64,000 nt of DNA from Cycas panzhihuaensis (GCA_023213395.1 CM041465.1:6448001-6512000); one strand, 5' to 3'. Counted from the stretch's first letter, positions 44,619 to 56,782 are shown. The notes: generated from the sequence alone by a model not told the origin. A program made the numbers and translations.

Positions 44619-45432
44619 TGTTGGAGCATAATGTGACACGCTGGGCTATGGGCAACCAGAGAGGAGCTGACTTTCCTTGGACTGCAGCACGGACCGCATG
44701 TAAGTACGTATGCAAAAAAATGGAGAATCCAAAGATTCGGCACGATGATAGGCGCTGCACCGGTAAGGTACGCATACGTATACGCACCTGGGCGTAACAC
44801 AAACGAACATGATCGACGCATGGAAAGACCGGATGAAGGGAGCCCGAGTGACATCGACGACGCATGCACGCATTTTACAAGTTAAGACAACGACAAGGAA
44901 TCTAACCAATGGTTAGGAAGAGGCACGCATGATGGAAAAGGTACGGTTATGACAGTATACCATAACCCTTCAAATAAAAGACACCAAGGAGCGTATTTAT
45001 GTGACTTCCTAAGGGCCATTTGGTTAGGGTGAGAGCCAAGTATACCGGTACCTATTGGTACGGAGACCAGTACGCATGGAAGCAGCCGCAGTATTTTGAT
45101 GGGTACCTCCGGCACGCATGTGATGATTCATTGTATAAGGTCGAATGCACAGTGGAATGCATTCCAAAGACCTTGTGTAAAAGAAATATTGCTTAATGAA
45201 ATAAGAAGTTACATGGAAACTGTGTATTCTCTGTGTTGCAAGGACTGAATGTGGAATATGTGCTAATTTCTATACTGTTGTGTGCTATTGTGATATAAGT
45301 ATGTGGAAAAATTAATAATATGTGGAATATATGTGGATATTGATGTTGACTGTGTCCTAAGCTAGACTATAACTTGTGTTACCTTGACAAGTGTACCTTT
45401 CCCATAAGTGCAGTGGGAGATCTAAGTCAACA
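44619..45432 (+). repeat. Gypsy A 3' LTR
   Basis: TGTTGGAGCATAATG...GATCTAAGTCAACA, 814 bp, followed by AGTAT. Compared with the 5' LTR it has lost or changed bases chiefly near CAG/CTG and CG sites (for example around 45085-45170). Elsewhere long stretches match well. Confidence 0.95.
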
Positions 45433-45473
45433 AGTATGCTAGGAATATCCTAGATAAAACATTACTTCTAACA
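45433..45473 (-). repeat. Copia-4 3' LTR, first 41 bp
   Basis: The minus strand begins TGTTAGAAGTAATG after the purine-rich ATTAAGAGAGGG. It includes the AGTAT target-site copy at 45433-45437 and continues at 24615. Confidence 0.85.
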
Positions 45474-45489
45474 CCCTCTCTTAATGTTT

Positions 45490-46912
45490 TATCTATTTAA
45501 TTCCTAACCTATTCCAGAATGAGATAAATTTGTCTCTACTTAAGGGTTTTGTAAGAGCATTAGCAACTTGGTTTTCTAAAGTACAATGCAGAAGTTCAGT
45601 CTCTTTATTTTGAACTTTTTCTCTGATGAAATGATGATGTACTTCTATTTCTTTGGTCATTACATGTAGTATTGGATTCTTTATCATCTCAAATGTGCTT
45701 TTATTGTCGCAGAACAATTGAGTAGGTGTTGTTTGTTCTTGTTCAAGATCTTTTAGAAGTTGTCTGATCCATGCTCCTTCACATGTTGCATTTACTGTTA
45801 ATTTGTACTCTACTTCTGTTCAAGACAAATCTATTGTATGTTGTTTTTTGTTGCTCCAAGATATTAAGGCTATTCCTAGAAAGAGGCAATATCCTGACGT
45901 TGATTTCCTATCCACTCTGTCTCCTTACCAATTAGAATCACAAAACCTTGTTAACTACATATAGTTGCTTTTTACATATTCTAGTCCAAGATTTGTTGTT
46001 TCTTTCAAATACCATAGAATTCTCTTTACAGCATTCCAATGAGGTATCTTCGGATTTTCTATGAACCTGGAGACCACGCCAACTGCATAAGAGATGTTTG
46101 GTCTGGTAGTTGTAAGATAGATCAAGCTCCCAATCAGTTGTTTGTATGTGGTTGCATTAACAGGTTGTGCTTCCTACTCAACATTTAGTATACAGCCAGT
46201 CTCCATGGGTGTGACTACACTATTGCAATTTTCTATGTTGAACTTTTTTAGCACATTTTTGATGTATTTAGATTGAGACAAGATAACATAGTTGTTATTT
46301 TGTCCAATTTCTATGCCCAGATAGTAATGCAACATTCCAAGGTCTGTCATTTCAAACACTTTTTCAAACTACTTTTTGATGAGTGATTAAATTTACATCA
46401 TCTCCTGTGATCAACATATCATCTACGTACACTACTATAATGGAGATCAGACCTTGATTGTATTTTACATACAGACTATGATTTGACTCACACCTATGAA
46501 AGCCATTTTGGATAAGATATTTGTCCAATTTGGCGTACCAAGCTCTTGGTGCATGCTTGAGTCCATACAATGCCTTTTTAAGTTTGTAGACCATATTTTC
46601 TTGACTGGCTTTTATGTATCCTTTAGGTTGGTGCATATAGACTTCTTCTTGAAGGTCTCCATTTAGAAAGACGCATTTTAAATCCATCTGGTAAATTTTC
46701 CATCCTTTCTGAGCAGCAATTGCAATTACTGTTCTCACAGTTCTCAATTTTGCCATTGGTGAGAACTTTTCTTCATAGTCAATTCCAACAATTTGTGTGT
46801 AACCTTTTGCCACCAACCTAGCTTTGTACTTTTCAATTTCTCTATTTGGTTTTTCTTCTATTCTATAAACCCATTTGCAGTTTACAATGGGTTTGTCCTT
46901 AAAAGGTTCCAC
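45490..46912 (-). pseudogene. pol: Copia-4 reverse transcriptase and RNase H, broken
   Basis: The minus-strand frame 46912-46364 has NCKWVYR, YQMDLKCVFLNGDLQEEVY, ALYGLKHAPRAWY and YVDD at 46418-46429. Next come FEMTDLGMLHYYLGIEI, a gap with stops, then RNase H (45493-45717) with CDNKSTFEM, KEIEVHHHFIREKV and LTKPLSRDKF. Two or more frameshifts or stops break it (near 46170, 45830 and 45950). Confidence 0.9.
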
Positions 46913-47131
46913 TAAGTCTCAAGTCTCGTTCTTGCGAAGAGCTTCCATTTCTGCATCCATTGTTGTTCTCCATGTTTGGAACTTGTTTGCTTCTTCGAAT
47001 GTGTTTGGTTCAACAAAACAAACTAATGCATATGGTTTCTAAGATCTTGTCCTGTGTTCAAACACTTCTCCTTTTATTTCTTCGAGGGTTTTTAGATACC
47101 ATTTTGGTACCTTTCTAGAGTTTTTCTCTTG

Positions 47132-48060
47132 CTATGGTCTTTGTTCTTCTTCTTGAGAAGTGTTGAGATCACCTGTTCGATTGATGTCAGATATTTTTTG
47201 ATTTGAAGTTTCACTTCCAAATTCAACATCTTCTAAAGTAATTACAGATTTCTCATCTGGTTGGACTATATTCAACTTTTTATCATCTATATCCATTTGT
47301 TGATACTCTGTTTTGGTGTGCTTTACCTCTTCAGCAAATATCACATCTCCACTAACATACAGTTTGTTTGGGTCAAGACAGTTGTATGCTTTTGAGCGAT
47401 TATTGTACCCAACCATTATACATTCTATGCTTTTGTTATCTAACTTAGTCCTTTTTTTGTCTAGAATGTGTACATAAGCTTTACAACCAAAGACTCTGAG
47501 ATGACTTATATCTGGTTTATGCCCAATCCATGCTTCTTTAGGTGTCACCTTGTCCAGTGCTTGAGTTGGACTCCTATTGATTAGATACACAGTTGTATTG
47601 ACTGCTTCTACCCAGTATCTTTTTGTGATTTCCCTGTCATTCAACAAGCATTTGGCCATTTCTAAAATTGTTCTATTCATTCTCTCTACTACACCATTTG
47701 ACTGTGGCATATAAGGAGCTGTGACCTATCTGCGAATTCCATGTAGTTTACAAAACTGAAAGAAATCTTTGGACACATATTTTCCTCCTCCATCAAAGCG
47801 AACACACTTGATTTTTTGATTGCTTTCCAATTCCACTTCTGCTTTAAATTCTTTGAAATAATCAAGTGCCTCTGACTTGCTAAAGAAGAAATATACCCAC
47901 ATTTTTTTAGAGAAATCATCAATGAAGGTTAGAAAGTATCGTGCACCATTTGTTGAAACTAGTGTAAAGGGACCACAAAGATCAGTATGAACCAAATCTA
48001 ATTTGGTTCATGCTTGCCATGTGCTTTTTGCAAAAGGAATCCTGTGTTGTTTACCCATCA
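47132..48060 (-). pseudogene. pol: Copia-4 integrase, broken
   Basis: On the minus strand, VHTDLCGPF and VRFDGGGKYVSKDF carry the catalytic Asp residues. After a stop near 47730 comes PQSNGVVERMNRTI with the Glu, then TPKEAWIGHKPDISHLRVFG and the VGYNNRSKAYNCLDP region. The zinc domain is only partly readable near 48000-48130. The acidic linker to RT (46913-47131) is in another frame. Confidence 0.88.
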
Positions 48061-48198
48061 TACAACTTTTACATATTAATGAATTAAACAGAATATTAGG
48101 CAGACCATTCACCATTTAAAATTTTTTTAATCTTTCTAACCTATCGTGTGAGATATGCCCATACTTCAAGTATCACATTTCATTATCATCATTGCTTG

Positions 48199-48675
48199 TT
48201 ACAACGAGTTCACATCAAATATAAGTTTAGTGGGTCCTTTGCCAAGCACCACAAGTGTAGAAAGCAACTTGTAGAGCTTGTTGCATTTTACCCCTTCAAC
48301 AATTACAATACCATTCTTTTTCATATCCAAAATATAAAAGTGACCATTTTCATCAAATATTGTTCTCAATTTATTTTCACTCAACTGAGATACTGACAGG
48401 AAATTTTTCTTCATTCCTGGTACAAAAAAAAATTTCCCTATTCGTTGAATTTTTCCATCATTTTTAATGGCTATTTGACCAATCCCTTTTATGTGAAGGA
48501 AAACAATATCTCCTAATTCCACTAACTTATTAAGATCATATGGTTTTAGAATTTCAAACCATTTTTTGACTTCGGTCATAAGGTGGGAAGCTCCTGAATC
48601 AACATGCCAATTTTCTATGGCACTGGAATTAGCAACAAGCGCTACTACAAATGCGATCTCAGCTTCATCCTCCAT
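48199..48675 (-). pseudogene. pol: Copia-4 protease and pre-integrase
   Basis: A 158-codon open frame on the minus strand. It has WHVDSGASHLMT with an intact DSG triplet, IKGIGQIAI, FFFVPGMKKNFLSVSQL and the GAG pre-integrase text YILDMKKNGIVIVEG. No stop lies inside, so this is the best-kept part of Copia-4. It ends in a stop near 48199, before the zinc domain. Confidence 0.88.
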
Positions 48676-48699
48676 TGAATCTTGTTCTTTATTGTAGTT

Positions 48700-49258
48700 G
48701 CTTGATATCTACTTTCTTTTTGAATCTTTACTCACCTTTTGTAGCACTGATATGGGTACTACCCAGTTTGTCCGCAGTGATAACAGACATCAAAAGCCCT
48801 GTAGTTGCTTGAAAAATGACCAGATTTGTCATAGTTGAAGCAAACCCTGGCATCACGTGGAGGAGCAACTCTTCCCCATCCTCTTTGTTCAATCCTATGA
48901 CTTATGTTGTTGGTCAGTGTTTTGCTTCGCATTCTTGGATTATATTGACCTCGTCCTCGACCTCTTAAGTGCAGTTTAGTGATAAGTGCTTCTTCAATCT
49001 CAGCATCTTCTTCATACCTTCGGTTCCTTTGTTCTTGGCTAAGCATGTGATTGTAAGAGCATCAAAGGGCATGGTAGTTGTTTGTCCTCCACCTGTTAAC
49101 ATATTGACCATGTTGTCAAATGATTTTGGTAACTTGTTAAGTACAAGATGTATCAATTCAATATCAATTACTTTGTCTTCTACTATGAAGAGTGCATTTT
49201 TGACATTGGTCAATTTGGCTATTGTTAGATCAGGAAACCTAGACGTATAAGAGCTTAA
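48700..49258 (-). pseudogene. gag: Copia-4 gag remnant, cut by Copia-5
   Basis: Minus strand: TIAKLTNVKNALFIVEDKVI and LVLNKLPKSFDNMVNML (UBN2-like gag region), frameshift, RGRGRGQYNPR basic stretch, and two degraded knuckles (CFNYDKSGHFSSNY, in which two Cys are Tyr; and CYHCGQTG with a stop). The 5' part is missing because Copia-5 begins at 49259. Confidence 0.85.
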
Positions 49259-49462
49259 TGTGGGAAAATAATGAACTCTCTTGTGTATTATGAGAGATAG
49301 ATTACATATTTTTATATGAGGTGCCTAATAACCCATTCGGGTTTTAGACTGACTAATATAATATGTTACACTTATGTTTACATCACTTAACATTAACTAT
49401 TACAGTGCAACAATTAAATATAATACATTAGTATACAAAGGATTAGACATTATATTCTAACA
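49259..49462 (-). repeat. Copia-5 3' LTR
   Basis: On the minus strand TGTTAGAATATAATG...TTTTCCCACA, 204 bp. It is preceded by the purine-rich ATTAAGAGGGGA. Its first bases resemble those of the Copia-4 LTR (TGTTAGAAGTAATG), so the two are related families. Confidence 0.88.
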
Positions 49463-49479
49463 TCCCCTCTTAATGTCAA

Positions 49480-50990
49480 ATCCTTTTCCTTCATGCCGAT
49501 CTTATCTCTGAGGTACAAGAATTTCTCCTTGGGAAGAGGTTTTGTGAAGATGTTAGCTAATTGTTCTGAACTTGGACAATAGGAGAATTTGACTTCCCCT
49601 CTATCTACTTTCTCTTGGATGAAGTGATGATGAACTTCAATATGTTTCGTTCGAGCATGAAAAAATGGATTCTTCGCCATTTGAATGGTGCTTTGATTGT
49701 CACAATTGATTGTGGTTGCAGTATTTTGAGAAAATCGTAGTTCATCCAAAAGACGTCTAAATGGCTTCACAAGAGGATTGAACTGTCGCCTGGTATTCTG
49801 CTTCGGATGTAGATAATGATACAGTGGATTGTTTCTTGGTTCTCCAAGATACAACACCGCTTCCTAGGTCGAAGCAGTATCCAAAGGTGGATTTTCCACT
49901 GTCAATGTCTCCTACCCAATCTGAGTCTATGTACCCGGTTAATTGATTTGATCCATGATTACTGTAGTAAATGCCGTATGTCTCTGTCCCTTGCAAGTAT
50001 CGGAGAACCTGCTTGGCTGCTTTCCAATGAGATACCTTCGGGGCAGACATGTACCTTGAAATTAGTCCCACTGCGAATGCAATGTCTGGTATGGTTGAAG
50101 TGACATATATGAGATTTCCGACCAGTTTTCTGTAATGGGTTTCATTTACTGGTTCCCCATATGGATCAACAGTAAGTTTAGTTCCAAAGCATATGGGTGT
50201 TAAAGATGGTTTGCAACCCATCATACCGAAATCTTTCAGTATCTGTGCCGTATACTTGCTTTGATGTATGAAGATTCCACTCTTCAGCTTATGAATTTCT
50301 ATCCCCAGGCAGTAGTGAATTTCTCCCACGTCTGTCATTTTGAAGGTGTTTGATAGTTGAAGTCGTAATGAGTTGATCCAGTTGGTGTTACTCATAAGTA
50401 TTAGATCATCTACATACAATACAAAATGGTGACCTGGTCATTCTTGTCAATGTGAATATAAAGTCTAGAGTCAGCTTTTGATTGCTTCATTCTGAGGCTT
50501 TGCAGGTAGGAGTCCATCTTTGCGTACCATGCCCTGGGAGCCTGTTTCAGTCCATAAAGTGCTTTATTAAGTTTGCAAACAAGATGCTTCTGTCCTTGTG
50601 CAACATATCCTAGTGGTTGCTCCATGTATACTACCTCTTGAAGGTCTACATTGAGGAAGGCTCCTTTGACATCCATTCGATACAATGGCCAATTATTTTG
50701 TGTGGCTAAGGCAATCACTGTCCTAAGTGTTGTCATTTTACTGATAGGAGCAAATGTCTCTTCATAATCTATTCCTTGAGTTTAAGAGTACCCCTTTGCA
50801 ACAAGTCAGGCCTTGTATTTCTCAATTGAGCCATCTAATTTTTCTTTGATTTTATACAACCATCTGCATCCAATGATGGGTTTTCCCGGAGGAGGAGTAG
50901 TGAGATCCCAGGTTCTATTATTGAGGATTGATTCCATTTCTTCATTCATCACTTCTTTCCAACGAGAATCACTTTGGGCTTCCTAATATG
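49480..50990 (-). pseudogene. pol: Copia-5 reverse transcriptase and RNase H, broken
   Basis: Minus strand: YRMDVKGAFLNVDLQEVVY, ALYGLKQAPRAWY, then YVDD at 50405-50416 reached through a frameshift. A 220-codon frame (50419-49757) follows with FKMTDVGEIHYCLGIEI, DSDWVGDIDSGKST and VSLSTSEAEYQ. A further frameshift leads to CDNQSTIQMAKN, KHIEVHHHFIQEKV and IFTKPLPKEKF. The upstream RT text near 50760-50980 has stops. Confidence 0.9.
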
Positions 50991-52330
50991 AGTTATCATT
51001 GTGAGCAGTGAGCCCGTGATGAATTTGGCTTCTAGTTCTTTTTCCTTCTTGAATGAGATCTAGATTTACTCTGGATTCCTCCACCGTTTTCAGATACCAT
51101 TTTGGCACTCTCTTCTCTGAGGGGTTTGGAGATTGACTTGGGTTGTTGACAACCTCGTTCTGTTCAGATGAATTGGATCCTAGATTTGTAGTTTCACCAG
51201 AGACACCTGTAGTGATGGCAGGTGGAGGTGTATTTTTTGTTTCTTGATGTTCACCTCGATGTGCCTCAGAGTGGGATTGAGTCCAACTTGGTATAATATT
51301 GTCATCTGATTGAGTAGGGACAGTTGTCCTATCAACTTGGCCTTCATCGGATGATTCGTCAAAGTGCACATCCCTACTGGGATAGATCTTGTTGGTTAGT
51401 GAATCCAGGCACCGATATGCTTTGGATACTTCACTGTATCCCACAAGAATACATCTCCTGCTTTTGTCATCCAATTTCCTTCTCTTTTAAGCAGGAATGT
51501 GCATGTCGACTATTGATCCAAAAACCCGAAGATGTGAAACATCTGGTTTCTGCACTGACCACGCTTTTTTAGGAGTTACGTTCTCTAGTACTTTAGTTGG
51601 GCTTCTGTTGAGAAGATATATGGTTGTATTGGCAGTTTCAACCCAATATTTGTTGTTTACCCCCTTTTGTTTCAACAGTGAACAAATCATTTATGTTATG
51701 GTCCTATTTTTCCTCTCAGCCACTCCATTGGATTGTGGAGTGTAGGGGGTTATGAATTGTCTTTATATACCATTTTTCTTGCAGTATTGTGTAAGAATTC
51801 ATTGGAGGTGACAATTCTCCACCATTATCGGCCCTCAGGCATTTGATGTTGCATTCACTTTCCTTTTCAACTCTGGCCTTGAAATTAAGAAAGGTGTCAA
51901 ATACATCAGATTTTAGTTTGCGAAAATAGATCTAGATCTTTCTAGTGAAATCATCGATGAAAGTCAAATAATAACATGCCCCTTGCACAGATGGTGGAGT
52001 GAATGGACTACAAAGATCACTATCAATTAGTTGCAATTTGCAATGTGCTCTAGTAGTGCTAGCAGAAAATTGTAGTTTATGTTGTTTACCCATCATGCAT
52101 GTGTTACAAATAGAGTTAGATTTTTTTATCCATGGAAGACTGTGCACCGTATCATGTTTGCTTAATAAGGATAAAGCATCATAAGACAAATGACCATAGC
52201 GCAAATGCCAAAGTTTTCCATTATCAACATTTTCAATTACATGAAGGGCAGAGTGAATTGGTGTGGCGAGAAATTTGTACAGTCCATTAGTTTTGATGCC
52301 CTCACCAATTACTTTGTTCTCTTTGTATTC
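50991..52330 (-). pseudogene. pol: Copia-5 integrase, broken
   Basis: Minus strand: zinc domain (LWHLRYGHLSYDAL...CNTCMMGKQHK), DSDLCSPF, FIDDFTRKI, then stops near 51920. The second Asp region (RADNGGE type) and TPQSNGVAER near 51740-51830 are degraded. Then come NTTIYLLNRSPTKVLENVTP, KPDVSHLRVFGS and, after a stop, a 163-codon linker (51474-50983) with DDKSRRCILVGYSEVSKAYR and an acidic, Asn/Ser-rich tail. Confidence 0.88.
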
Positions 52331-52640
52331 ATCAAAAAATGACACATCCATCACCGTCAAATAGGACTTGAAGCTTGTTGTTGGTCAACTGAGAGATAGA
52401 TAGCAAATTGTTTATCATCCCTAGAACATAGAGCACACGACCAACTTTTTTAGTGTTTCCATCTGGTAAGGTTGCAGGTACTGTTCCGTGTCCTTGTATT
52501 GGGTGAGTGGTGTTGTCCCCAAGCTCAACTGAATCACAATTTTCAGAAGGACTCAAGCTGTTGAACCAAGTTCGTTTGTGGATCATGTGTCTAGAGGCTC
52601 CAGAGTCTATGAACCAATCATCATGACTTTTGTTCCGTAC
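52331..52640 (-). pseudogene. pol: Copia-5 protease
   Basis: The minus strand reads WFIDSGASRHMIHKRTWF with an intact DSG, then SVELGDNTTHPIQGHGTV and YVLGMINNLLSISQL. A frame change near 52330 leads into the pre-integrase segment. Confidence 0.85.
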
Positions 52641-52699
52641 TGCTAAGGAAAGAGTTGTTATAAATGCGATCTCTTCTTCTTCTTCCTCAATTGACTCCT

Positions 52700-53580
52700 T
52701 TCTGTTAGGTTCTCCCGAGTGGCTACCTGAAGCTATGATCCCCCTTTCTACATCGGCCTTCCAGTGACGGCAATTGGTGGTATAATGAACAACTTTTCCA
52801 CAATAATAATAAATGATTTAGTGACCCAGTCGTCCTACTGAGTACTGTAAGGGGGTGGAGCGAGGAGAAGAACGTCCTCTACCAGGGGTAGAGTTTATGC
52901 GTTGTCTTCTCCCTCGGTTTGATCCACAGTAATTTCCTCTATTAGTGGTGCCCCTACCTCAAATATTTGCTCTGGATAAGAATGCATTCTCTAATTCATT
53001 CTCGAGGTTGGTTTTAGTCTGCTCATGATGTAAAAGTTGACCACAAACAGTAGTGAAGGAGGGCTACGCAATTTTTGCCATCAACTTGTAATATGTCACA
53101 ACGTTCCGGAATTGGGTAGGAATTTTGTGTATAATAAGATCAATAAGGTCACCATCCGAATAATTCACTCCAACTGACACTAACTTCTCATGAAGTAGCT
53201 TGAATCGTCTACGAAGGAGGTGAAGTCTTCTAATCCGGACATCCTTAGTGTAGCCATTTGATTTTTTAGTGCCATGACACGTGCAACGTTTTTCTGAGCA
53301 TACAATGTCTTCAATGTGGTTCAAGCCTCGTAAGGAGTGGTGGCGCTGACTATGTGAGGTAGGATGGAGTCTGCAACTGATAGAGTCATGGAGGCAAGTG
53401 CAGGGCCTTTTTGTTCCGAGTACACTTTCTTTTCAGCAGCATCCACAGGTTTAGGTTTGATGCTCTCTGTCTAGTCTCAAGCACCCTGAGCCACTAGAAT
53501 AGACCTCATCTTGGTCTTCTATGATTCATAGTTGTCACCAGTGAGTTTTTCGGACTCGGAAAGTTGAAGAGAGGAGGCCA
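52700..53580 (-). pseudogene. gag: Copia-5 gag, broken
   Basis: The minus-strand ATG at about 53580 starts MASSLQLSESEKLTGDNYES, the usual Copia start. The body (53064-53324) has RRRFKLLHEKLVSVGVNYSD and LIIHKIPTQFRNV. A basic RG-rich stretch lies near 52880-52930. The knuckle near 52760-52800 reads YYYCGKVVHYTTNC, the first Cys being Tyr. Several stops (near 53085, 53330 and 53480) break it. Confidence 0.85.
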
Positions 53581-53768
53581 TGATAAGGTGAGAAATTCTA
53601 TCAAGTTTAGACATGGGATTACCTGGACTCGTAGGCCTGTCAATAAACCTTCGACGGAGAATCGAGACAGGTAATTTCGTGGTGCTAACTGCTAACCATT
53701 GCACTATGAGGCTTCGACAGTCGATCGAGCTCCCTAATCTAGGACAAGCTCAAGATCCTATGGGGTCC
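53581..53768 (-). other. Copia-5 leader remnant
   Basis: Sequence upstream of gag, cut by Gypsy C. An open frame in phase with gag extends upstream (to about 53704), but nothing in it is recognisable. No primer-binding site is seen, so it should lie beyond Gypsy C. Confidence 0.6.
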
Positions 53769-54593
53769 TGTTGGAGCATAATATGACACGTTGGGCTATG
53801 GGCAGACCAGAGAGGAGCCAAATATCCTTGGACTGTGTAGGTACGGACCGTACGGAGGTATGTATGCAGCGAAAAGTGAAGAATCCAACATTTTGGGTAC
53901 ATATGACAGGTGCGTACTTGGTAAAGGTACGCAACACAGATACGTACCTTCCGCGAGCATAAGCAAAGCAGGATTGTGCGTATGAGAAGACCGGAGAAGG
54001 GAGCACAGGGGTGACGTCGACGCATTTCGGACATACGGATGAGTTAAGACAAACAATTAAAGAATCTAACCAATGGTTAGGAAGAGGTACGCTTCATGGA
54101 AAGTAATGCGGTTATGATGAGTCATAACCCTTCAACGAAAAGACACCAAGGAGCGTATTTATGAGGCTTCCCAAGGACCATTCGGTTAGGGTGAGAGCCA
54201 AGTATACTGGTACATATTGGTACGGAGACCAGTACGCATGGAAGTAACCTGAAGCCGTGTATTTTGATGGCTACCTCCTGGGTACGCATGTGATAGAGTT
54301 AGTGTATAAGGCTGGAATGCACAGGGAATGCATTCCAACACCTTGTGTAAAAGAACTATTGCTTAATGAAATAAGAAGTTACGCGGAAATTGTGTATTCT
54401 CTATATTGAATGTGGAATATATGCTGATTTCTGTATTGCTGTGTGCCGTTGTGATATAATCATGTGGAAACATTAATGAATCTGTGGAATATATGCGGAT
54501 GATGATGTTGACTATGTCCTAAACTAGACTATAACCTGTGTAACCTTGACAAGTGTACCTTCCCACAAGTGTAGTGGGAAATCTAAGTCAACA
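53769..54593 (+). repeat. Gypsy C 5' LTR
   Basis: TGTTGGAGCATAATATG...ATCTAAGTCAACA, 825 bp. The dyad is at 54311-54339, with one mismatch compared with A. The TATA position reads TGTAAAAG instead of the A 5' LTR TATAAAAG. Rich in GTACG motifs in its first half. Confidence 0.95.
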
Positions 54594-54594
54594 T

Positions 54595-54611
54595 TGGTTC
54601 CGTTGCCTACG
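54595..54611 (+). other. Gypsy C primer-binding site
   Basis: TGGTTCCGTTGCCTACG, one base after the LTR, identical to A and B. Confidence 0.8.
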
Positions 54612-54729
54612 TCCATTGAGGAGGGACAAGGCCCAGGAGTCTCAAAAAGAGGAATGTGTAAAGGGCAGAGGACTCTGATTGTCGTCGTGATGGCGGTCAG
54701 AACTAAGCCTTGGCCTGTGGGACCTTCCA

Positions 54730-56530
54730 ATGCCACCTAAAAGGCCTTGAAAGGCGAAAGAGCCACAAAAGAATACTTCACCCAAAGGGAAAGAAACAAG
54801 CAGACAGAGGGCGTTACGATGGTCGAAGGAGTCAAAACTGAGAAGGGCAAGGAGATTAAGTTCGCTGAACAACGAGACTAAGGGACAGTCCGTTGAAGAA
54901 TCTGAGGCAAGTGGAGCCCAGACACCTCAAGAACAAGGAGAGGGAACTAATGGCGAACGAATGGTACTAAAACCAGTCCCAATCAAGGATGACCTGTTTA
55001 GCCCAGAATATGAAGAAAAACCAAAGGTGGATGAGAAGCATAAAGAAACTTTAAAAGAGGGAAGTATACCTATGGAGGACAGTCCGAAGGACCTAAGTGA
55101 TAGCGAGAAGAAGGCAGAGGAAGGTCCCTCGGCATATTGGGAAAATAAACTTACAAGACAGCTTTTTGAGGATTCATCAGACAAGGGATCTGATCAATCA
55201 TATATATGAGTGACACCATTAACAATACAAGTACCAGGTGTAGTAGAACCTATACATATTAAAACCCCATTTAAGAATCCGTTATTTGGGAAGGATAATA
55301 CTGCAATAGGCACTCCAAATACATCTCCAAAGGAGAAGAATGAAGGGAAAGAGACCAAATCCAGTCAGGAGGAGAAAGGGGAAGAATTACCACCAGGTGG
55401 GACACCATTACAATCTCCCAAGATGGATGATTATAGAGATTTTGGGAAGTTGATTTTCAACGACACTTTGGATGCAGCCGAACACGTATACCTTTTTCAG
55501 AATCTGATTGATGTGAAGAAGATTACAGACGAGGATGAGATAAAAGCTAAATTCGCCTGTACACTAAGGGGAGTACTGTTGGCATGGTACAAAGAAGTAA
55601 ATAAGAATGATTCGTGGGCGAAAATAAAGAAATCCTTCGAAGAAAGATTCCAGAAATTCCGAAGCAATGAAGCAATGGAAATTGCCCTGAGGGAAATTAA
55701 ACAAAGACCAGGAGAGTCAGTGTTAACTTATATCAGCAGAATGAAAATTATTGCGACTAGTATGATTAATGAAATGGTCACTGACCACAATATGAAAAAT
55801 TATTTTGTTTGGGGATTGAATGAGAAACTGAGAGCCATGATGCATACCCATTCGTTAAAGTCATTCAAAAATGCTCAAGAGTTAGCACTGGATTTTGAGA
55901 TGGAGATGGATGCACAGGCTGGAGGACACGACTCCCTCTTATTGAGATTGCAAGAAGAAATCAGGGAACTTAAACAACATCAGTATAATCGACCCTTCTG
56001 CCAGGTGGGAGTAGCAGAAGAGGAATCAGAACTAGAAGCCCTAAGAAAGGAAGTGGCGAGATTGAAAATAAGAAACAACAGAGAAGAAGAAACGACAAAG
56101 AAGAAAGACCATGAAGGCAGAGTGACAAAATGGTGCCATATCTGTGAGGAAAATTCACATACGACTAAAGAGTGTGAACTTAACCCTAAGAATAGCGCAA
56201 TGCACCAAAAGGATAAATGGTGCCACATATGCGATGTAGATACGCATATGACAAAAGACTGTTTCTACAACCCAAGAGGAAAAGCATACAGAGGACGAGG
56301 TAGGGGAAGGGGAGGCAACCCACCTCGGAACGTTTATACAATGAGGGGTACACAGCAGCCCTTGAGGAAGAAACAACCAATGGGGAGATGCCTCATTTGT
56401 TTACAATTTGGGCACTGGAAATCTGACTGCCCAACCAAACGAGAGTACGAATAAAAACCGTTCGTGTGTAATAACTGCGGACCAAGTGAACATAAGATGA
56501 GGATCAGAAGGGAAAGCTAAAGCCACTAAC
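54730..56530 (+). pseudogene. gag: Gypsy C gag with four zinc knuckles, few stops
   Basis: ATG 54730 starts MPPKRP, then TGA at codon 7. The frame is otherwise open to 55207 (TGA) and then open for 414 codons to 56454. Order: charged N-terminus; IPV-type Pro-rich part; capsid-like core LRGVLLAWYKEVNKNDSW...IKKSFEERFQKF at 55552-55650; TYISRMKIIATSM; coiled coil EALRKEVARLKIR. Then come knuckles CHICEENSHTTKEC (56134-56175), CHICDVDTHMTKDC (56221-56262), an RGRGRGRGG stretch, CLICLQFGHWKSDC (56389-56430), and a fourth starting 56466 beyond a stop. In the first two, the usual Gly before His is absent. It would pack element RNA. Confidence 0.9.
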
Positions 56531-56782
56531 TTAATGACGATTATACTGGAAAGCAAAAACATGAAACTCCAAAACAAACAAAAGGAGAAAGAAAACGGAG
56601 GATATCTTAATCCCCAGACAGAAATAAACCGGTTTAAACAAGCGAAACAAGTGTTGGAAGGCTTAGCTCAAGAAAAAAGTGCATTACCAATGCGGTAGCC
56701 AGAAACCAAATATGTATACGTAAGAAAAAACAAGCAAAAAGAGAAAGATAACGTACCAGAAGAACCAAAGGTACAGCCTCAA

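Larger units (their letters stand above)
24616..45432 (+). mobile_element. Gypsy A: full-length element, split by Gypsy B
   Basis: LTRs at 24616-25446 and 44619-45432 are flanked by an exact AGTAT duplication (24611-24615 and 45433-45437). Without B (28707-39051) the element is about 10.5 kb. Domain order protease, RT, RNase H, integrase is that of Ty3/gypsy. It inserted into the 3' LTR of antisense Copia-4. Frames are broken by stops and indels, and the protease active site is lost. Confidence 0.95.
45433..49258 (-). mobile_element. Copia-4: antisense Copia element, 3' LTR split and gag cut
   Basis: On the minus strand: gag remnant (from 49258), protease, integrase, RT, RNase H, polypurine tract, LTR start. 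The LTR is cut by Gypsy A after 41 bp and resumes at 24615. Gag is cut at 49258 by the LTR of Copia-5. The remaining gag and 5' LTR must lie beyond Copia-5 and Gypsy C, right of the window. It is the oldest layer of this nest. Confidence 0.9.
49259..53768 (-). mobile_element. Copia-5: antisense Copia element inserted in Copia-4 gag
   Basis: The 3' LTR, polypurine tract, RNase H, RT, integrase, protease, gag and part of the leader are present on the minus strand. The leader is cut at 53768 by Gypsy C, so the primer-binding site and 5' LTR are outside the window. Flank CTTAA (49254-49258) would be the target-site copy; the mate is not visible. Confidence 0.9.

Noticed and set aside
53700-53768. 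tRNA-like sequence on the minus strand (CAATGGTTAGCAG...)
   Set aside because: Only a short resemblance to tRNA text; no acceptor or anticodon arms can be paired.
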